The translations under genes were made by a program, and so were the position numbers. A stretch of DNA of 64,000 nucleotides. Source: an uncultured Prevotella sp. (GTDB taxonomy: Bacteria > Bacteroidota > Bacteroidia > Bacteroidales > Bacteroidaceae). Location of the stretch: assembly GCA_938028745.1 (NCBI GenBank), contig CALIZL010000039.1, positions 1 through 64,000 of the forward strand, in the 5' to 3' direction. The notes under the pieces were generated by a model. The model was not told the origin of the DNA and did no database searches. It worked only from the letters and a program-made list of their open reading frames with translations. Below, in pieces: positions 53,021 to 62,129 of the stretch; the stretch's first letter is position 1; each line of letters starts with the position of its first letter.

Positions 53021-53647
53021 TTACTCAGGCGTTTGCGAACTCCTGGTTACTTTTAACGTCTTCTTTATCCTAATCCACGTGCTGATTACAAGCAACAAAT
53101 CGATAACCCCAAAGATGTAAACGGAACATCCTGAAAGGTTTACACCAAACAAACAGACCACTCCGTAGAGGCCGAGAACGAAAGCACGGTCGCTCTTTCC
53201 CATCGGACCATCATACCGTCGTTCTGCCGACAGCACCTTTCCCATCACTCCTGCGTATTCATTAATAATGCTGAGGGCAATGAAAGCCACAATAAAATAA
53301 AGACTTTCGGGATGATACTTCAACAGCGGAAAATAAATAATGGTGTCCGAAACGACATCACCCAGTTCGTTTAACAGCTCTCCTTTTCGGGTTATTTGAT
53401 TGTAACGGCGAGCCATCATTCCGTCTAAGGCATTCAGAGCCATACGTATCAGCAGTCCCACAGGCAGGCAGAGGTAGAGCCACGTACCCACATCGCCCGC
53501 AAACCAAAACAAAATGCCGATGACAAGTGAGAGAATACAAGCCCACAAGGTGATTTGGTTGGCGGTAACTTTTGCACGATGCAACAACTCTAAAATAGGT
53601 GTTAACAGCCGTTGAAACTGCGGTTTGATGGAATAGACAGATATCAT
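53021..53647 (-). CDS. CDP-alcohol phosphatidyltransferase, variant motif (YnbA-like)
   Basis: A 208-aa inner membrane protein, first gene of the operon. The family motif DxxDGxxARx8GxxxDxxxD reads N72-A-L-D75-G76-M-M-A79-R80, then G89 and N93-E-L-G-D97: the first and third Asp are Asn, with an extra Asp101. CDP-alcohol enzymes swap CMP for an alcohol to form phospholipids. E. coli YnbA, as I remember it, shares the NxxDG form, which would mark a subfamily rather than damage. Hydrophobic segments are at about 35-50, 55-72 and 105-125, with more after 150. Confidence 0.83.
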   Translation of the reverse strand: MISVYSIKPQFQRLLTPILELLHRAKVTANQITLWACILSLVIGILFWFAGDVGTWLYLCLPVGLLIRMALNALDGMMARRYNQITRKGELLNELGDVVSDTIIYFPLLKYHPESLYFIVAFIALSIINEYAGVMGKVLSAERRYDGPMGKSDRAFVLGLYGVVCLFGVNLSGCSVYIFGVIDLLLVISTWIRIKKTLKVTRSSQTPE

Positions 53648-54852
53648 AAGTACGTTGTTTTACATGAACATAAGTTTACATCGTTAACGTTTTTAATGCG
53701 AAAGCATTTTGCACAGGGCGCGATTGGTTTTTGTTCGGAGCGACACTCCATCTCAACCAAAAGCTGTATTATAGCGGTAAAGGTAATAATACTTTTTTAG
53801 ATAAGCAATTAATGCTGTAAAAAATTGTAACGCTGTTGCTAAATACTGCGCCAATTCGGGATAAAATATGTGTCCTGCTACCGCTCGCACTGGCCGCAGT
53901 AAGCGTACGTGCTTTCCTTGCCGTTGCCCATGCACATGCAAACGCACAGTTGTTTTGTCTAGTTTTTAGTCAGAAATTTAACATTATGAGTGCCCATTTT
54001 CTCCACCAAGCGTAAGCCGGCGTGCAAAAAATCGATTCTCGCGGAGGTTTGTTTTGATGCTAAAAGGGGGTAGCATGCGAATGCGATAAGATGAATATTT
54101 ATTTAAAGCAACCGCCGTTTGCACCCATTTTGGGGCTATTTGCCGCTAAATGTAGTGCGTTTTGGTGCTAAATGCCATGCAATATGCCGCTAAATGCAAT
54201 GCGTTTTGCCGCTAAACGCAAGGTAAAATGCGGCAAAATGCGGTGCGTTTTGGTGCTAAATGCAGTCTAATATGGTGCAAAACGCCGTGCGAAAAGCATA
54301 AATATCCACCATAATAGTATAAACAAAACCTTTAATAACCATGAAACACATGGCTAAAAGGGGCAAAATAGCCGTTAAAAAGTGGCGTTTTAGGGGTAAA
54401 ATGTGGGTAATTGGGCTTGGCAAAATACGAGTTGGCAACCATTCTAGAAAGGATAAATGGTGCAAAACGCAGGGTTTGTTCTTAAAAGTAGACAAGTTCC
54501 AAGGAGTAAAATGGTAGAAAATGTGGCTATTTGCCTACTTTTTGACCTATCTTTTTCGCTAGAACGGCGCGAAAACTAGAGTAAATTTGTAAAATAAAAA
54601 TAACAATTTAAGATCTCTGGCTGGCCATGCAGCACACCTCTTCCCATTAAAAAGAGGGAAGAGGGAGAATTACTTATACCGAACGGACGTATGAATTAAT
54701 AAACTCGCCCATTGGCAAACTGGCTTACTCGTCAGTTCGCCAATGGGCGACAAAACACAAAGCTCGCTAGGAGATAGAGGCCATCAGCAGTTTTCTAGCC
54801 TTTCTACCTTTTCAATTTTTCGGGTTTAAGCAAGCCTAAACGCAACAGGCAG
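53648..54852. other. Gene-free region with 660-bp element copy D
   Basis: About 1.2 kb between the divergently facing lipid operon and yqeY-like gene territory (both on minus). 53648-53950 should hold the lipid operon promoter, but no clear TAnnTTTG box was found on the minus strand. Copy D fills 53951-54614. 54615-54852 holds no recognisable gene. Confidence 0.6.
53951..54614 (-). repeat. 660-bp dispersed element, copy D (inverted)
   Basis: Reverse orientation and most like copy B: shared ATCTTAAAT..TTATTTTACAA end (54614), hairpin TTTTCGC/GCGAAAA (54553-54575), GTTTATACTATTATGG, a 22-nt array with units GCATTTAGCACCAAAACGCA and GCATTTAGCGGCAAAA, CCGCGAGAATCGATTTTTTG, and end CTAAAAACTAGACAAAAC (53951-53968). 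Confidence 0.88.
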
Positions 54853-55305
54853 TTAGGCCAACAGTCGCTTAACGATGGCCGAGATGGTGCCGCCATCGGC
54901 CAAGCCAGCCATTTGTTTGCTAGCCATGCCCATCACGCGACCCATATCCTTCATTGTGGTAGCACCCGTTTGTGCGATGATTTCTTTCACCTTCGCCTCA
55001 ATTTCGGCTTCCGAAAGAGCAGCGGGCAGGTATTCTTCAATCACCTTTACTTGTGCCAATTCGGCATCGGCAAGGTCTTGGCGAGCCTGTTGAACAAAGG
55101 TTGCAGCAGACTCCTTACCCTGTTTAGCCAGCTTTTGAAGTATTTTCAGGGCGTCGGCGTCTTCAAGAACGTCGTTTGCGCCTGGTGCCGTCTTGGCTTC
55201 CAGAAACACTTTCTTAATGTTGCGAAGGGTGTCAAGGCGCACCTTGTCTCGCGCTTTCATTGCCTCGGTAATGTCGTTGCTTATCTGTTCGAATAATTGA
55301 GCCAT
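54853..55305 (-). CDS. GatB/YqeY domain protein
   Basis: A 150-aa cytoplasmic helical protein with the whole YqeY pattern: ITEAMKARDKVRLDTLRNIK at the N-terminus, KQGKESAATF, IEEYLPAALSEAEI and ATTMKDMGRVMGMASKQM. The domain is shared with the tail of GatB/GatE amidotransferase subunits, where it binds tRNA; the stand-alone role is unclear. It lies 140 nt downstream of ftsZ, as in other Bacteroidetes. Confidence 0.92.
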   Translation of the reverse strand: MAQLFEQISNDITEAMKARDKVRLDTLRNIKKVFLEAKTAPGANDVLEDADALKILQKLAKQGKESAATFVQQARQDLADAELAQVKVIEEYLPAALSEAEIEAKVKEIIAQTGATTMKDMGRVMGMASKQMAGLADGGTISAIVKRLLA

Positions 55306-55448
55306 AATTTTAAATCTTAATAGGGTTGATGCAATGGGTGAAACGGATGGGGCAGATAGGCCGATATGCCGTAGACATTTCTATATTTACCGGTTGGCCA
55401 CATACATCTGATGTATTCTAGCGGCCTTGCTTGCCCAACTTTTTCCGC

Positions 55449-56783
55449 CTATGCAAAGCTAATGGTTCCCTGCATAGTTGTTGGCGGCTCCACCTCGTTT
55501 TGTTCTCTCTTCTGCGCGGCAGAGCTATAACCACGTATCTCTTCAAGCTTTTGTTGCGAACGCGCGTAGGTTGGCGATTCGTCGACGGCGAAAATAATGT
55601 CTTCGTTGTCGAGGTCGTCTGGGCGGAAGAGGTAGATATTGGTATGCCTTTTGGTGCGGCCGCCAGGCAAATCAGTACCATAATACGTGTCGATACGCTT
55701 GGTTCTATCCAATCTTTTTTGGGCTTCGCGTGCGGCATTCTCGATGTCTTCAATCGACTTACGGGCCGTTCTTTCGGGTGTGGTGGTGATGTTCTCCACG
55801 CCAAAGCCCGTGGCAAGGACGGTAACTTTCACCTTGTCGCCAAGGCTCTCGTCGAAGGTAACGCCCCACTTGAAAACGAAGTCGGGGCCGAACTTGGCCA
55901 TAAATTCGTCTACATCGTTAATCTCTTCCATCATGAGGTTAGAACCTTGGTTGTTCTTCTCGCTGAACGAGATGTTGAGCAGTAGCTTCTTAGAGTTGAA
56001 CACATCGTTATCGTTGAGCAAAGGCGAGTTAAGGGCATCGTGTATGGCCTGCTGAACGCGGTTTTCGCCTTCGCCATAACCCGAACTCATGATGGCCACA
56101 CCACCGTCTTCTAATACCATTTTCACGTCGTTGAAGTCGAGATTCATAAAGCCGTGGTAGGTTATTATCTCGGCAATGCTCTTTGCTGCTACGCTTAACG
56201 TATCGTCGGCGCGCTTGAAAGCCTCGATTAGGGACAGTTCGGGGTAAACCTGGCGCAGGCGTTCGTTGTTGATAACGAGCAAAGCATCTACGTGTTTGGC
56301 CATTTCTTCTACGCCATCCAAGGCTTGGTCTATCTTTCTTAGACCTTCAAAACGGAAAGGAATGGTAACGATACCCACCGTGAGGATGCCCATTTCTTTG
56401 GAAACACGTGCGATTACAGGTGCGGCTCCCGTACCTGTTCCGCCGCCCATTCCTGCTGTGATGAAGGCCATCTTGGTGCCATCGCTGAACATTTCTTTGA
56501 TGTCGTCGATGCTTTCTTCGGCGGCGGCCTTGGCTTTAAGGGGTCGGTTGCCTGCCCCTAGTCCTTCTTTACCCAATTGCAGATGCACAGGCACGGGCGA
56601 ATCGTCTAGGGCTTGCTTGTCGGTGTTGCACAGAACGAACGACACTTTGTGTATTCCTTCTTTGAACATGTGGTTAACGGCATTGCCGCCACCGCCGCCT
56701 ACACCAACAACTTTGATGATGCTGTCTCCGTGCTCTTCGTCTACGAAGTTCACAATTCCTTTGTTTATATTCTTCTCTGACAT
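55449..56783 (-). CDS. ftsZ: Cell division protein FtsZ
   Basis: A 444-aa tubulin-like GTPase forming the division ring. The GTP-binding G-loop is GMGGGTGTGAAP (about 112-123), preceded by IIKVVGVGGGGGNAVNHM; the synergy loop and NDVKMVLEDGG follow. The C-terminal region is charged and includes RGYSSAAQKREQNE before TMQGTISFA. The ATG at 56783 is chosen; an in-frame TTG far upstream would translate repeat DNA. A 330-bp repeat-filled gap separates it from ftsA, which is unusual, so it may depend on read-through or a hidden promoter. Confidence 0.96.
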   Translation of the reverse strand: MSEKNINKGIVNFVDEEHGDSIIKVVGVGGGGGNAVNHMFKEGIHKVSFVLCNTDKQALDDSPVPVHLQLGKEGLGAGNRPLKAKAAAEESIDDIKEMFSDGTKMAFITAGMGGGTGTGAAPVIARVSKEMGILTVGIVTIPFRFEGLRKIDQALDGVEEMAKHVDALLVINNERLRQVYPELSLIEAFKRADDTLSVAAKSIAEIITYHGFMNLDFNDVKMVLEDGGVAIMSSGYGEGENRVQQAIHDALNSPLLNDNDVFNSKKLLLNISFSEKNNQGSNLMMEEINDVDEFMAKFGPDFVFKWGVTFDESLGDKVKVTVLATGFGVENITTTPERTARKSIEDIENAAREAQKRLDRTKRIDTYYGTDLPGGRTKRHTNIYLFRPDDLDNEDIIFAVDESPTYARSQQKLEEIRGYSSAAQKREQNEVEPPTTMQGTISFA

Positions 56784-57113
56784 AGCGTTGTTCTTTTTTA
56801 AGTTGACCTGTGAAAGGGCTTTTAAAGGTGAAAGGGTGAAAAGGTGAAAGAGTGAAAAGGTGAAAAGGTGAAAAGGTGAAAAAATGGCTAACGCCCACCA
56901 ACTTGTCAACTAGAAAGGGCGAAAAGATGGCAGCACTTGATGCACTTGGCTTTTTAGTTGTTCTAGGGTTTCTAGTTATCCTAGGGATTCTAGGCTGTCT
57001 AGTTATTCTAGTGCTCCTAGGGTTTCTAGTACTCCTAGGGTTTCTAACCTAGCTGTTTTAAACCTGCTAACCAAACGCAAGCGTGCGGCTTAACACGTTA
57101 CAACCTCTTCTGC
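56784..57113 (-). repeat. Composite repeat in the ftsA-ftsZ gap
   Basis: From the ftsZ side: GGTGAAAA/GGTGAAAG octamers (56820-56882), ATGGCTAACGCCCACC, then a CTAGnnnnn array at 9-nt period (56953-57050). The order matches the right arm beside radC (20437-20690). The open frames through it are artefacts of the period. No clear promoter box was found. Confidence 0.8.
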
Positions 57114-58532
57114 TTATTCCTCCTCAGCCATTTGCCTAATGAAACCACTAAGTTTCTCTTTCCATTGTTTGAACTTGGTTGGTCCTTTCTCTTCCTCTGG
57201 CCCGTTATTGGGCTGTTCTTTCTCGGCTTTATCCTCCTTTTTCTCCTTAGTTTCGAGTTTCGACTTATAGTTAGTCTGCTCCTGTTGAGCTTTATTGTCT
57301 GCTACATTGGGCATGGGTTCGCCTTCCGATGGTAGCGTTGCAGGGCGTTCCGCTTCGGCATCGGGGAAAAGGTTGTTAGATATTTCCCGTCCTGCACAAT
57401 TGAGATTACCCTTTGCAAGAAGACCAAGAACCGTGTTCATCGTGCCATCTTGCGCAGTGATTTCCGGATGTTTTGAATGCAAATCGAACTTCACCGTCTT
57501 GGCAATGCGTATCTTGTTGAAGTTGGTCTTGCGCTGGAAGGCCTCCTCGATGTTCTTCAACTGCGCTCCGCCGCCCGTAAGAATTAGTCCGCCAAGCAGT
57601 TTACCTTCGTATTTCTCAGGTATTTGGTATCTTACATTGGCGATAATCTCCTCAATTCTAGCCTCAACCACATTCATGAAGATGTCGCTTTGGATAGAGC
57701 GGTCGCTGTCGATGGCGTAAGTTAGCCCCGTATTGTCTTCTTCGGGATTGGTGTATGCCGCACCATAGGTAAGCTTTAAGCGTTCGGCATGCTCTTCGTC
57801 TATTTGCAAAGAAGAGATGTCTTTGGTGATGTTTGCCCCGCCCAAGGGTATTACGGCCAAATGGCGAAGAAGACTTTTGCTGTAAACGGCAATGGTGGTG
57901 GTTTGCGCACCGAGGTCTACCAGTACACATCCACTTCGTTTCTCCGAGTCGGTTAGTACGCTATCGGCCAAGGCCAGTGGCGAAATAAACACATCGGCAA
58001 TGGCGATGCCTGCGTTAGAGAAACACTTTTTGAGGTTTCGATAGTTGCTGTTACGCCAAAGAATGTTCAAGAAGTGCCCCTCCAAGTGGGTGCATGGCAC
58101 GCCAACCGGGTCGATTTGATATTGCTGTCCGAGCTTATATTCTAGGGTTATGGCCTCAATGATGTCGGCATCGGGATAGTCCATGCTGCGGTTAGCATCC
58201 ATCAGCGAGTCTACCATGTCTTGCGACACGATGGTATCGTTAGGCAATTCCCTGGTGATGACGTTCTCGATGCTCCGCGTAGACTGCCCACCTACGCCCA
58301 CATAGGCGTAGGCTATCTCGGCTTTGAGGGTGGTTTTGAGTTTGGACACGATGCTGTTGAGACACTGCACGGTGCGGTCGAGGTTGTACACCACGCCTTT
58401 TTTAACGCACGAAGAGGGCGTCTCTTTGGCCACAGCCAAGATGGAGATACTTCCATCTGTGTTCTTTCTTCCTGCGATACCGGTAATCTTAGACGAACCG
58501 ATCTCGATAGCCACGATAAAATCCTTTGCCAT
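57114..58532 (-). CDS. ftsA: Cell division protein FtsA
   Basis: A 472-aa actin-like ATPase that tethers FtsZ to the membrane. It has the N-terminal IEIGSSKITGIAG, VDLGAQTTTIAVY and LTGGGAQLKNIEE phosphate and adenosine motifs. After about residue 385 comes a charged linker (KETKEKKEDKAEKEQ type) and an amphipathic C-terminal helix FKQWKEKLSGFIRQMAEEE that would bind membrane. The start at 58532 lies 10 nt after the ftsQ stop. Confidence 0.96.
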   Translation of the reverse strand: MAKDFIVAIEIGSSKITGIAGRKNTDGSISILAVAKETPSSCVKKGVVYNLDRTVQCLNSIVSKLKTTLKAEIAYAYVGVGGQSTRSIENVITRELPNDTIVSQDMVDSLMDANRSMDYPDADIIEAITLEYKLGQQYQIDPVGVPCTHLEGHFLNILWRNSNYRNLKKCFSNAGIAIADVFISPLALADSVLTDSEKRSGCVLVDLGAQTTTIAVYSKSLLRHLAVIPLGGANITKDISSLQIDEEHAERLKLTYGAAYTNPEEDNTGLTYAIDSDRSIQSDIFMNVVEARIEEIIANVRYQIPEKYEGKLLGGLILTGGGAQLKNIEEAFQRKTNFNKIRIAKTVKFDLHSKHPEITAQDGTMNTVLGLLAKGNLNCAGREISNNLFPDAEAERPATLPSEGEPMPNVADNKAQQEQTNYKSKLETKEKKEDKAEKEQPNNGPEEEKGPTKFKQWKEKLSGFIRQMAEEE

Positions 58533-58542
58533 AACACTATGC

Positions 58543-59352
58543 TTATTCGGGGTTGTTCTTGTTTTCTTTCTTCTTTTTGCAGATAATCTGGTTGTCGAAC
58601 TCTAAGTCGATGTAGCTGTACTTGTTCCATCCAACCTGCGAGAGCCCATACTTATAAAACTTTTCTAGCCGTAGGAGCTTTTTCTCTACGAAGTCGGCTA
58701 TCTTCTCGTTGCGTTCTTTCTGCGTATCGGCCTGTGGCAGATAGCCAATAAACACAACATGCTGGCCCACTCGCGGCACGAGTTCAACACCTTTGTCGGG
58801 CAGTATGTTGATTTGCTCCACTTGGTTCTCCCATAGCTCGTTGCCCATGAAGAGCTTGGCGAGGGGCGCGATGTAGTTTCGCGCGAATGCCTTAGAGATG
58901 TGCCCCGTGGCGATGATGAGGTCGGCCGAATAATGCGAATTGGGCATTACCTGATTGTTGTCGTCGAGGTAATAGTCCTCGCCATTGGCGGCCTTAATGC
59001 GCACGATGGGCATACGTTGGGTAACGCTGATGTTCACACAGCCGTCTTGTGTTTTGTAACAGTCTACCGTTTTCACGAACGGACTGCGTTTGAGCATCTC
59101 TTCTATTTGCCTTGCCTGCACTGCCTGCATGGGTTTGTTCAGCGGGTAGAGCTGGTTGGCATCTAGTCTACTGCGTATGTCGTTGGCGGAGATAAAGCCG
59201 TTGGTGCTTTCGTCTTGGATGTCTATCTGCACCTTTTGGCACAATGCGGCCTTGGCGTTGGGCTTGTTGAAAGCCGTGAACGCCAATACGAGGTAGACGG
59301 CCAGCAGCGCATCGACCAGCATGGTTACAGTTTTCTTCCAATTCACATTCAT
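58543..59352 (-). CDS. ftsQ: Cell division protein FtsQ
   Basis: A 269-aa bitopic protein: a short cytoplasmic start, one hydrophobic segment (MLVDALLAVYLVLAFTAF, about 11-28), then a POTRA-like domain and an FtsQ beta domain (VKTVDCYKTQDGCVNISVTQ). It links early and late division proteins in the periplasm. The stop is 10 nt before ftsA. Sequence is weakly conserved, but position between murC and ftsA confirms it. Confidence 0.92.
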   Translation of the reverse strand: MNVNWKKTVTMLVDALLAVYLVLAFTAFNKPNAKAALCQKVQIDIQDESTNGFISANDIRSRLDANQLYPLNKPMQAVQARQIEEMLKRSPFVKTVDCYKTQDGCVNISVTQRMPIVRIKAANGEDYYLDDNNQVMPNSHYSADLIIATGHISKAFARNYIAPLAKLFMGNELWENQVEQINILPDKGVELVPRVGQHVVFIGYLPQADTQKERNEKIADFVEKKLLRLEKFYKYGLSQVGWNKYSYIDLEFDNQIICKKKKENKNNPE

Positions 59353-59384
59353 ACACCTACCCCTTGGGGGGTTAAGTCTTTACT

Positions 59385-60767
59385 TTACTTTGCCTTACTT
59401 TCTAATATCTTTGTTACCTGCGGCACAAGACTATCTAGGTCGCCTGCACCGAGGAAGACCAGCACATCGAAGTCGCGCTTTTGAGCCAATTCCAGCACGT
59501 CGTCTTTGGTAATCATGCTCTTTTCTACGCCGGCATCGAGGTTGTCGTATATCAGTTTGCTGCTTACGCCCTCGATGGGTTCTTCTCGTGCCGGATAGAT
59601 GTCGCAGAGTATAACCTCGTCGAGCAGGCTCAAAGCCTTGGCGAACTCCTTATAGAAATCGCGCGTGCGCGTATAGAGGTGCGGCTGAAACACCGCCGTT
59701 ATCTTTCTGTCCTTATATAATTGGCGTAGGCTCTTGGCGCTTTGCAGTATCTCGTTGGGATGGTGAGCATAGTCGCTGAGGAACACCAAGCGGGGCGTTT
59801 TAATCTTAAAGTCGAAACGGCGGTCAACGCCATGATAGGTCTTTATGCCGTAACGCAACTCTTCGGCATTGCACCCGTTAAGTTGTGCCATAGCCATAGC
59901 CGCAACGGCGTTCTCGATGTTGATGGGTATGGGATGACCCAAGGTTACATGCTTAACGTTCTCGATGGGCGAAACAAAATCGAACGTAATGTTGCCATTG
60001 TCTATCTTCACGTTCTCGGCGTGGAAGTCGCCTGCATCGAGTGCGTATTCGTACACCTTCACCCCAGGTTTCACATCGGGTTTAAGCTCCACTCCTTTTT
60101 TAATGATGAGTGCGCCGCCCTCGCGAATGAGGCTTGTGTAATGGCGAAAGCTCTCCATGTAGGCCGCTTTGGTGCCGTAGATGTCGAGGTGGTCGGGGTC
60201 GGTAGAGGTGATTACGCTCATCCACGGACTAAGCCAATGGAAGGAACGGTCGAACTCGTCGGCCTCGATAACCACGTATTCGCTTTTGGAACTCAATATA
60301 TAATTGGTGCCATAGTTCTTGGATATACCTCCAAGGAAGGCGTTACAGTCGGGATGACTTTGGTGCATGATGTGCGCACACATGCACGAAGTGGATGTTT
60401 TGCCGTGCGTTCCGGCGAAACAAAGCCCTTTGAGGGTGCGGGTTAGCGTACCCAACACTTGCGCGCGCTTTTGTATCTCGAACCCATTTTGCCGAAAGTA
60501 GACCAATTCTTTATGGTCGTTGGGTATGGCAGGCGTGTACACCACCAGGCACGACTGCGCTTTTTTGCATGCCTGCGGTATCTCGTCTACGTTTTCTTCG
60601 TAGTGCAAGAGCATTCCCTCTTTCTCTAATTGGCTTGTAAGCTGTGTGCGAGTTTTATCATAGCCAGCCACAACATAACCTTTTTTGATGAAGTAACGGG
60701 CGATGGCACTCATGCCGATGCCGCCCGCCCCTACGAAATATACTGCTTTAATTTTCTTTATGTCCAT
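59385..60767 (-). CDS. murC: UDP-N-acetylmuramate--L-alanine ligase
   Basis: A 460-aa cytoplasmic Mur ligase adding L-Ala to UDP-MurNAc. It has VGAGGIGMSAIARYF at the N-terminus, the P-loop CFAGTHGKTSTSCMCA, EADEFDRSF, and DYAHHPNEI in the C-terminal domain. The ATG at 60767 is chosen; an in-frame ATG at 60797 adds ten residues before the family start. ftsQ follows 32 nt downstream and murG precedes by 48 nt. Confidence 0.96.
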   Translation of the reverse strand: MDIKKIKAVYFVGAGGIGMSAIARYFIKKGYVVAGYDKTRTQLTSQLEKEGMLLHYEENVDEIPQACKKAQSCLVVYTPAIPNDHKELVYFRQNGFEIQKRAQVLGTLTRTLKGLCFAGTHGKTSTSCMCAHIMHQSHPDCNAFLGGISKNYGTNYILSSKSEYVVIEADEFDRSFHWLSPWMSVITSTDPDHLDIYGTKAAYMESFRHYTSLIREGGALIIKKGVELKPDVKPGVKVYEYALDAGDFHAENVKIDNGNITFDFVSPIENVKHVTLGHPIPINIENAVAAMAMAQLNGCNAEELRYGIKTYHGVDRRFDFKIKTPRLVFLSDYAHHPNEILQSAKSLRQLYKDRKITAVFQPHLYTRTRDFYKEFAKALSLLDEVILCDIYPAREEPIEGVSSKLIYDNLDAGVEKSMITKDDVLELAQKRDFDVLVFLGAGDLDSLVPQVTKILESKAK

Positions 60768-60815
60768 AATGATGTTGTAAGTTTGGCAGCCATGCACTGC
60801 ACCTTTCTTCTTTTG

Positions 60816-61943
60816 TCAACGGGTTTTGGCTGCTTGTTCTTCTGCCAAAGCAATCACTTCGTCGGCTATGATTTCTGCCGAATTGCGCAAAGCCATCTGC
60901 TTGATGTTATGGCTCAACTGCGACAGGGTTTGATCGTCGTTAACGGTTTGCAAAGCCAGGGGGATAAGTTTTTGGGTGGCCTCTGCATCGCTAACAAAGC
61001 GTGCCGCCTGCCTGTTCACTAGCGCCATGGCGTTCTTTGTTTGGTGGTCTTCGGCCACATTGGGGCTTGGAACCAATATCACGGGTTTGCCTATAAGGCA
61101 GAACTCGGAGATGCTACTTGCCCCGGCACGACTAATCACCAAGTCGGCGGCGCGATAGGCGGCACCCATGTCGGCGATGAAGTCGGTGGGTTTGAGCGTA
61201 GGCAGCGGCGACTTATCGGCCAGTTCGGCCTTAATGCCCTCGAAATAGTTCTTACCCGTTTGCCATATCACCTGCACACCACTGTTCCGCAGTTCGTCGA
61301 GATGTGCCATTACACTTTCGTTCAATGTGCGTGCACCCAGACTTCCGCCCACGATGAGGATGGTTTTCTTGGTGGGTTCGAGCCCGAAAGCCCTTAAAGC
61401 CTCGGCTTTTGTCAGTTGACTATCCAGCAGTTGTTGGCGCACGGGGTTTCCCGTAAGCACGATTTTGTCTTTGGGAAAGAATCGTTCCATACCCTCATAG
61501 GCCACGCATATCTTGCGTGCCTTCTTGGAAAGCAACTTGTTTGTTACGCCGGCATACGAGTTTTGCTCTTGTATCAGGCAGGGAATGCCCATCGCCGCGC
61601 ATTGGTTTAGCGTGGGACCGCTGGCATATCCGCCCACGCCCACTGCCGCCATTGGCTTAAATTGCTTTATGATTTGCTTGGCCATGCGCTGGCTTTTCCA
61701 AATCTTAAACAGCACGGCGAAGTTTTTCAAGAGGTTCTTTCGGTTGAAACCGCAGATGGGTAATCCCTTGATGTCGTAGCCTGCGGCCGGAACGCGCTGC
61801 ATCTCCATACGACCCAACGCGCCAACAAAGAGTATCTGCACATCTGGCCGTTTGGCTTTTAAGGCATTGGCAATGGCCACGGCAGGGAATATGTGGCCTC
61901 CCGTGCCGCCTCCGCTGATGATTATTCTCAAGTTATTTTCCAT
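60816..61943 (-). CDS. murG: UDP-GlcNAc:lipid I GlcNAc transferase
   Basis: A 375-aa peripheral membrane glycosyltransferase that forms lipid II from lipid I. It has IISGGGTGGHIFPAVAIA near the N-terminus, PTLNQCAAMGIPCLIQEQN, VGGSLGARTLNE, and the UDP-binding ISRAGASSISEFCLIGKP. The ATG at 61943 starts MENNLRIIISGGG; a longer start at 62024 would add 27 unlike residues. ftsW lies 186 nt upstream. Confidence 0.96.
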   Translation of the reverse strand: MENNLRIIISGGGTGGHIFPAVAIANALKAKRPDVQILFVGALGRMEMQRVPAAGYDIKGLPICGFNRKNLLKNFAVLFKIWKSQRMAKQIIKQFKPMAAVGVGGYASGPTLNQCAAMGIPCLIQEQNSYAGVTNKLLSKKARKICVAYEGMERFFPKDKIVLTGNPVRQQLLDSQLTKAEALRAFGLEPTKKTILIVGGSLGARTLNESVMAHLDELRNSGVQVIWQTGKNYFEGIKAELADKSPLPTLKPTDFIADMGAAYRAADLVISRAGASSISEFCLIGKPVILVPSPNVAEDHQTKNAMALVNRQAARFVSDAEATQKLIPLALQTVNDDQTLSQLSHNIKQMALRNSAEIIADEVIALAEEQAAKTR

Positions 61944-62129
61944 TCTTTGCTTGTTTGTATTGGTATGGGGAACACAAGAATGTATGGTTTCGCGTTCGTT
62001 CACCCCCTCGTGTCGAGTCTTCACTTGGTTGTCTTCCCTCCCTTATTCTGCACGTTAGACGAGCCGGTACAGTCCCATCTGTTACTGGTTGGCCTGCACA
62101 AGATACTCGTTATCTTAGTGCAAAAGTAC

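Noticed and set aside
51974..53056. Long open frame (360 codons) on the plus strand opposite the patatin-like gene
   Set aside because: It mirrors the patatin-like gene, has no family motif, and breaks the tightly coupled minus-strand operon. Codon bias of the real gene explains it.
59742..60446. 234-codon plus-strand frame opposite murC
   Set aside because: Antisense shadow of murC, which has all Mur ligase motifs.
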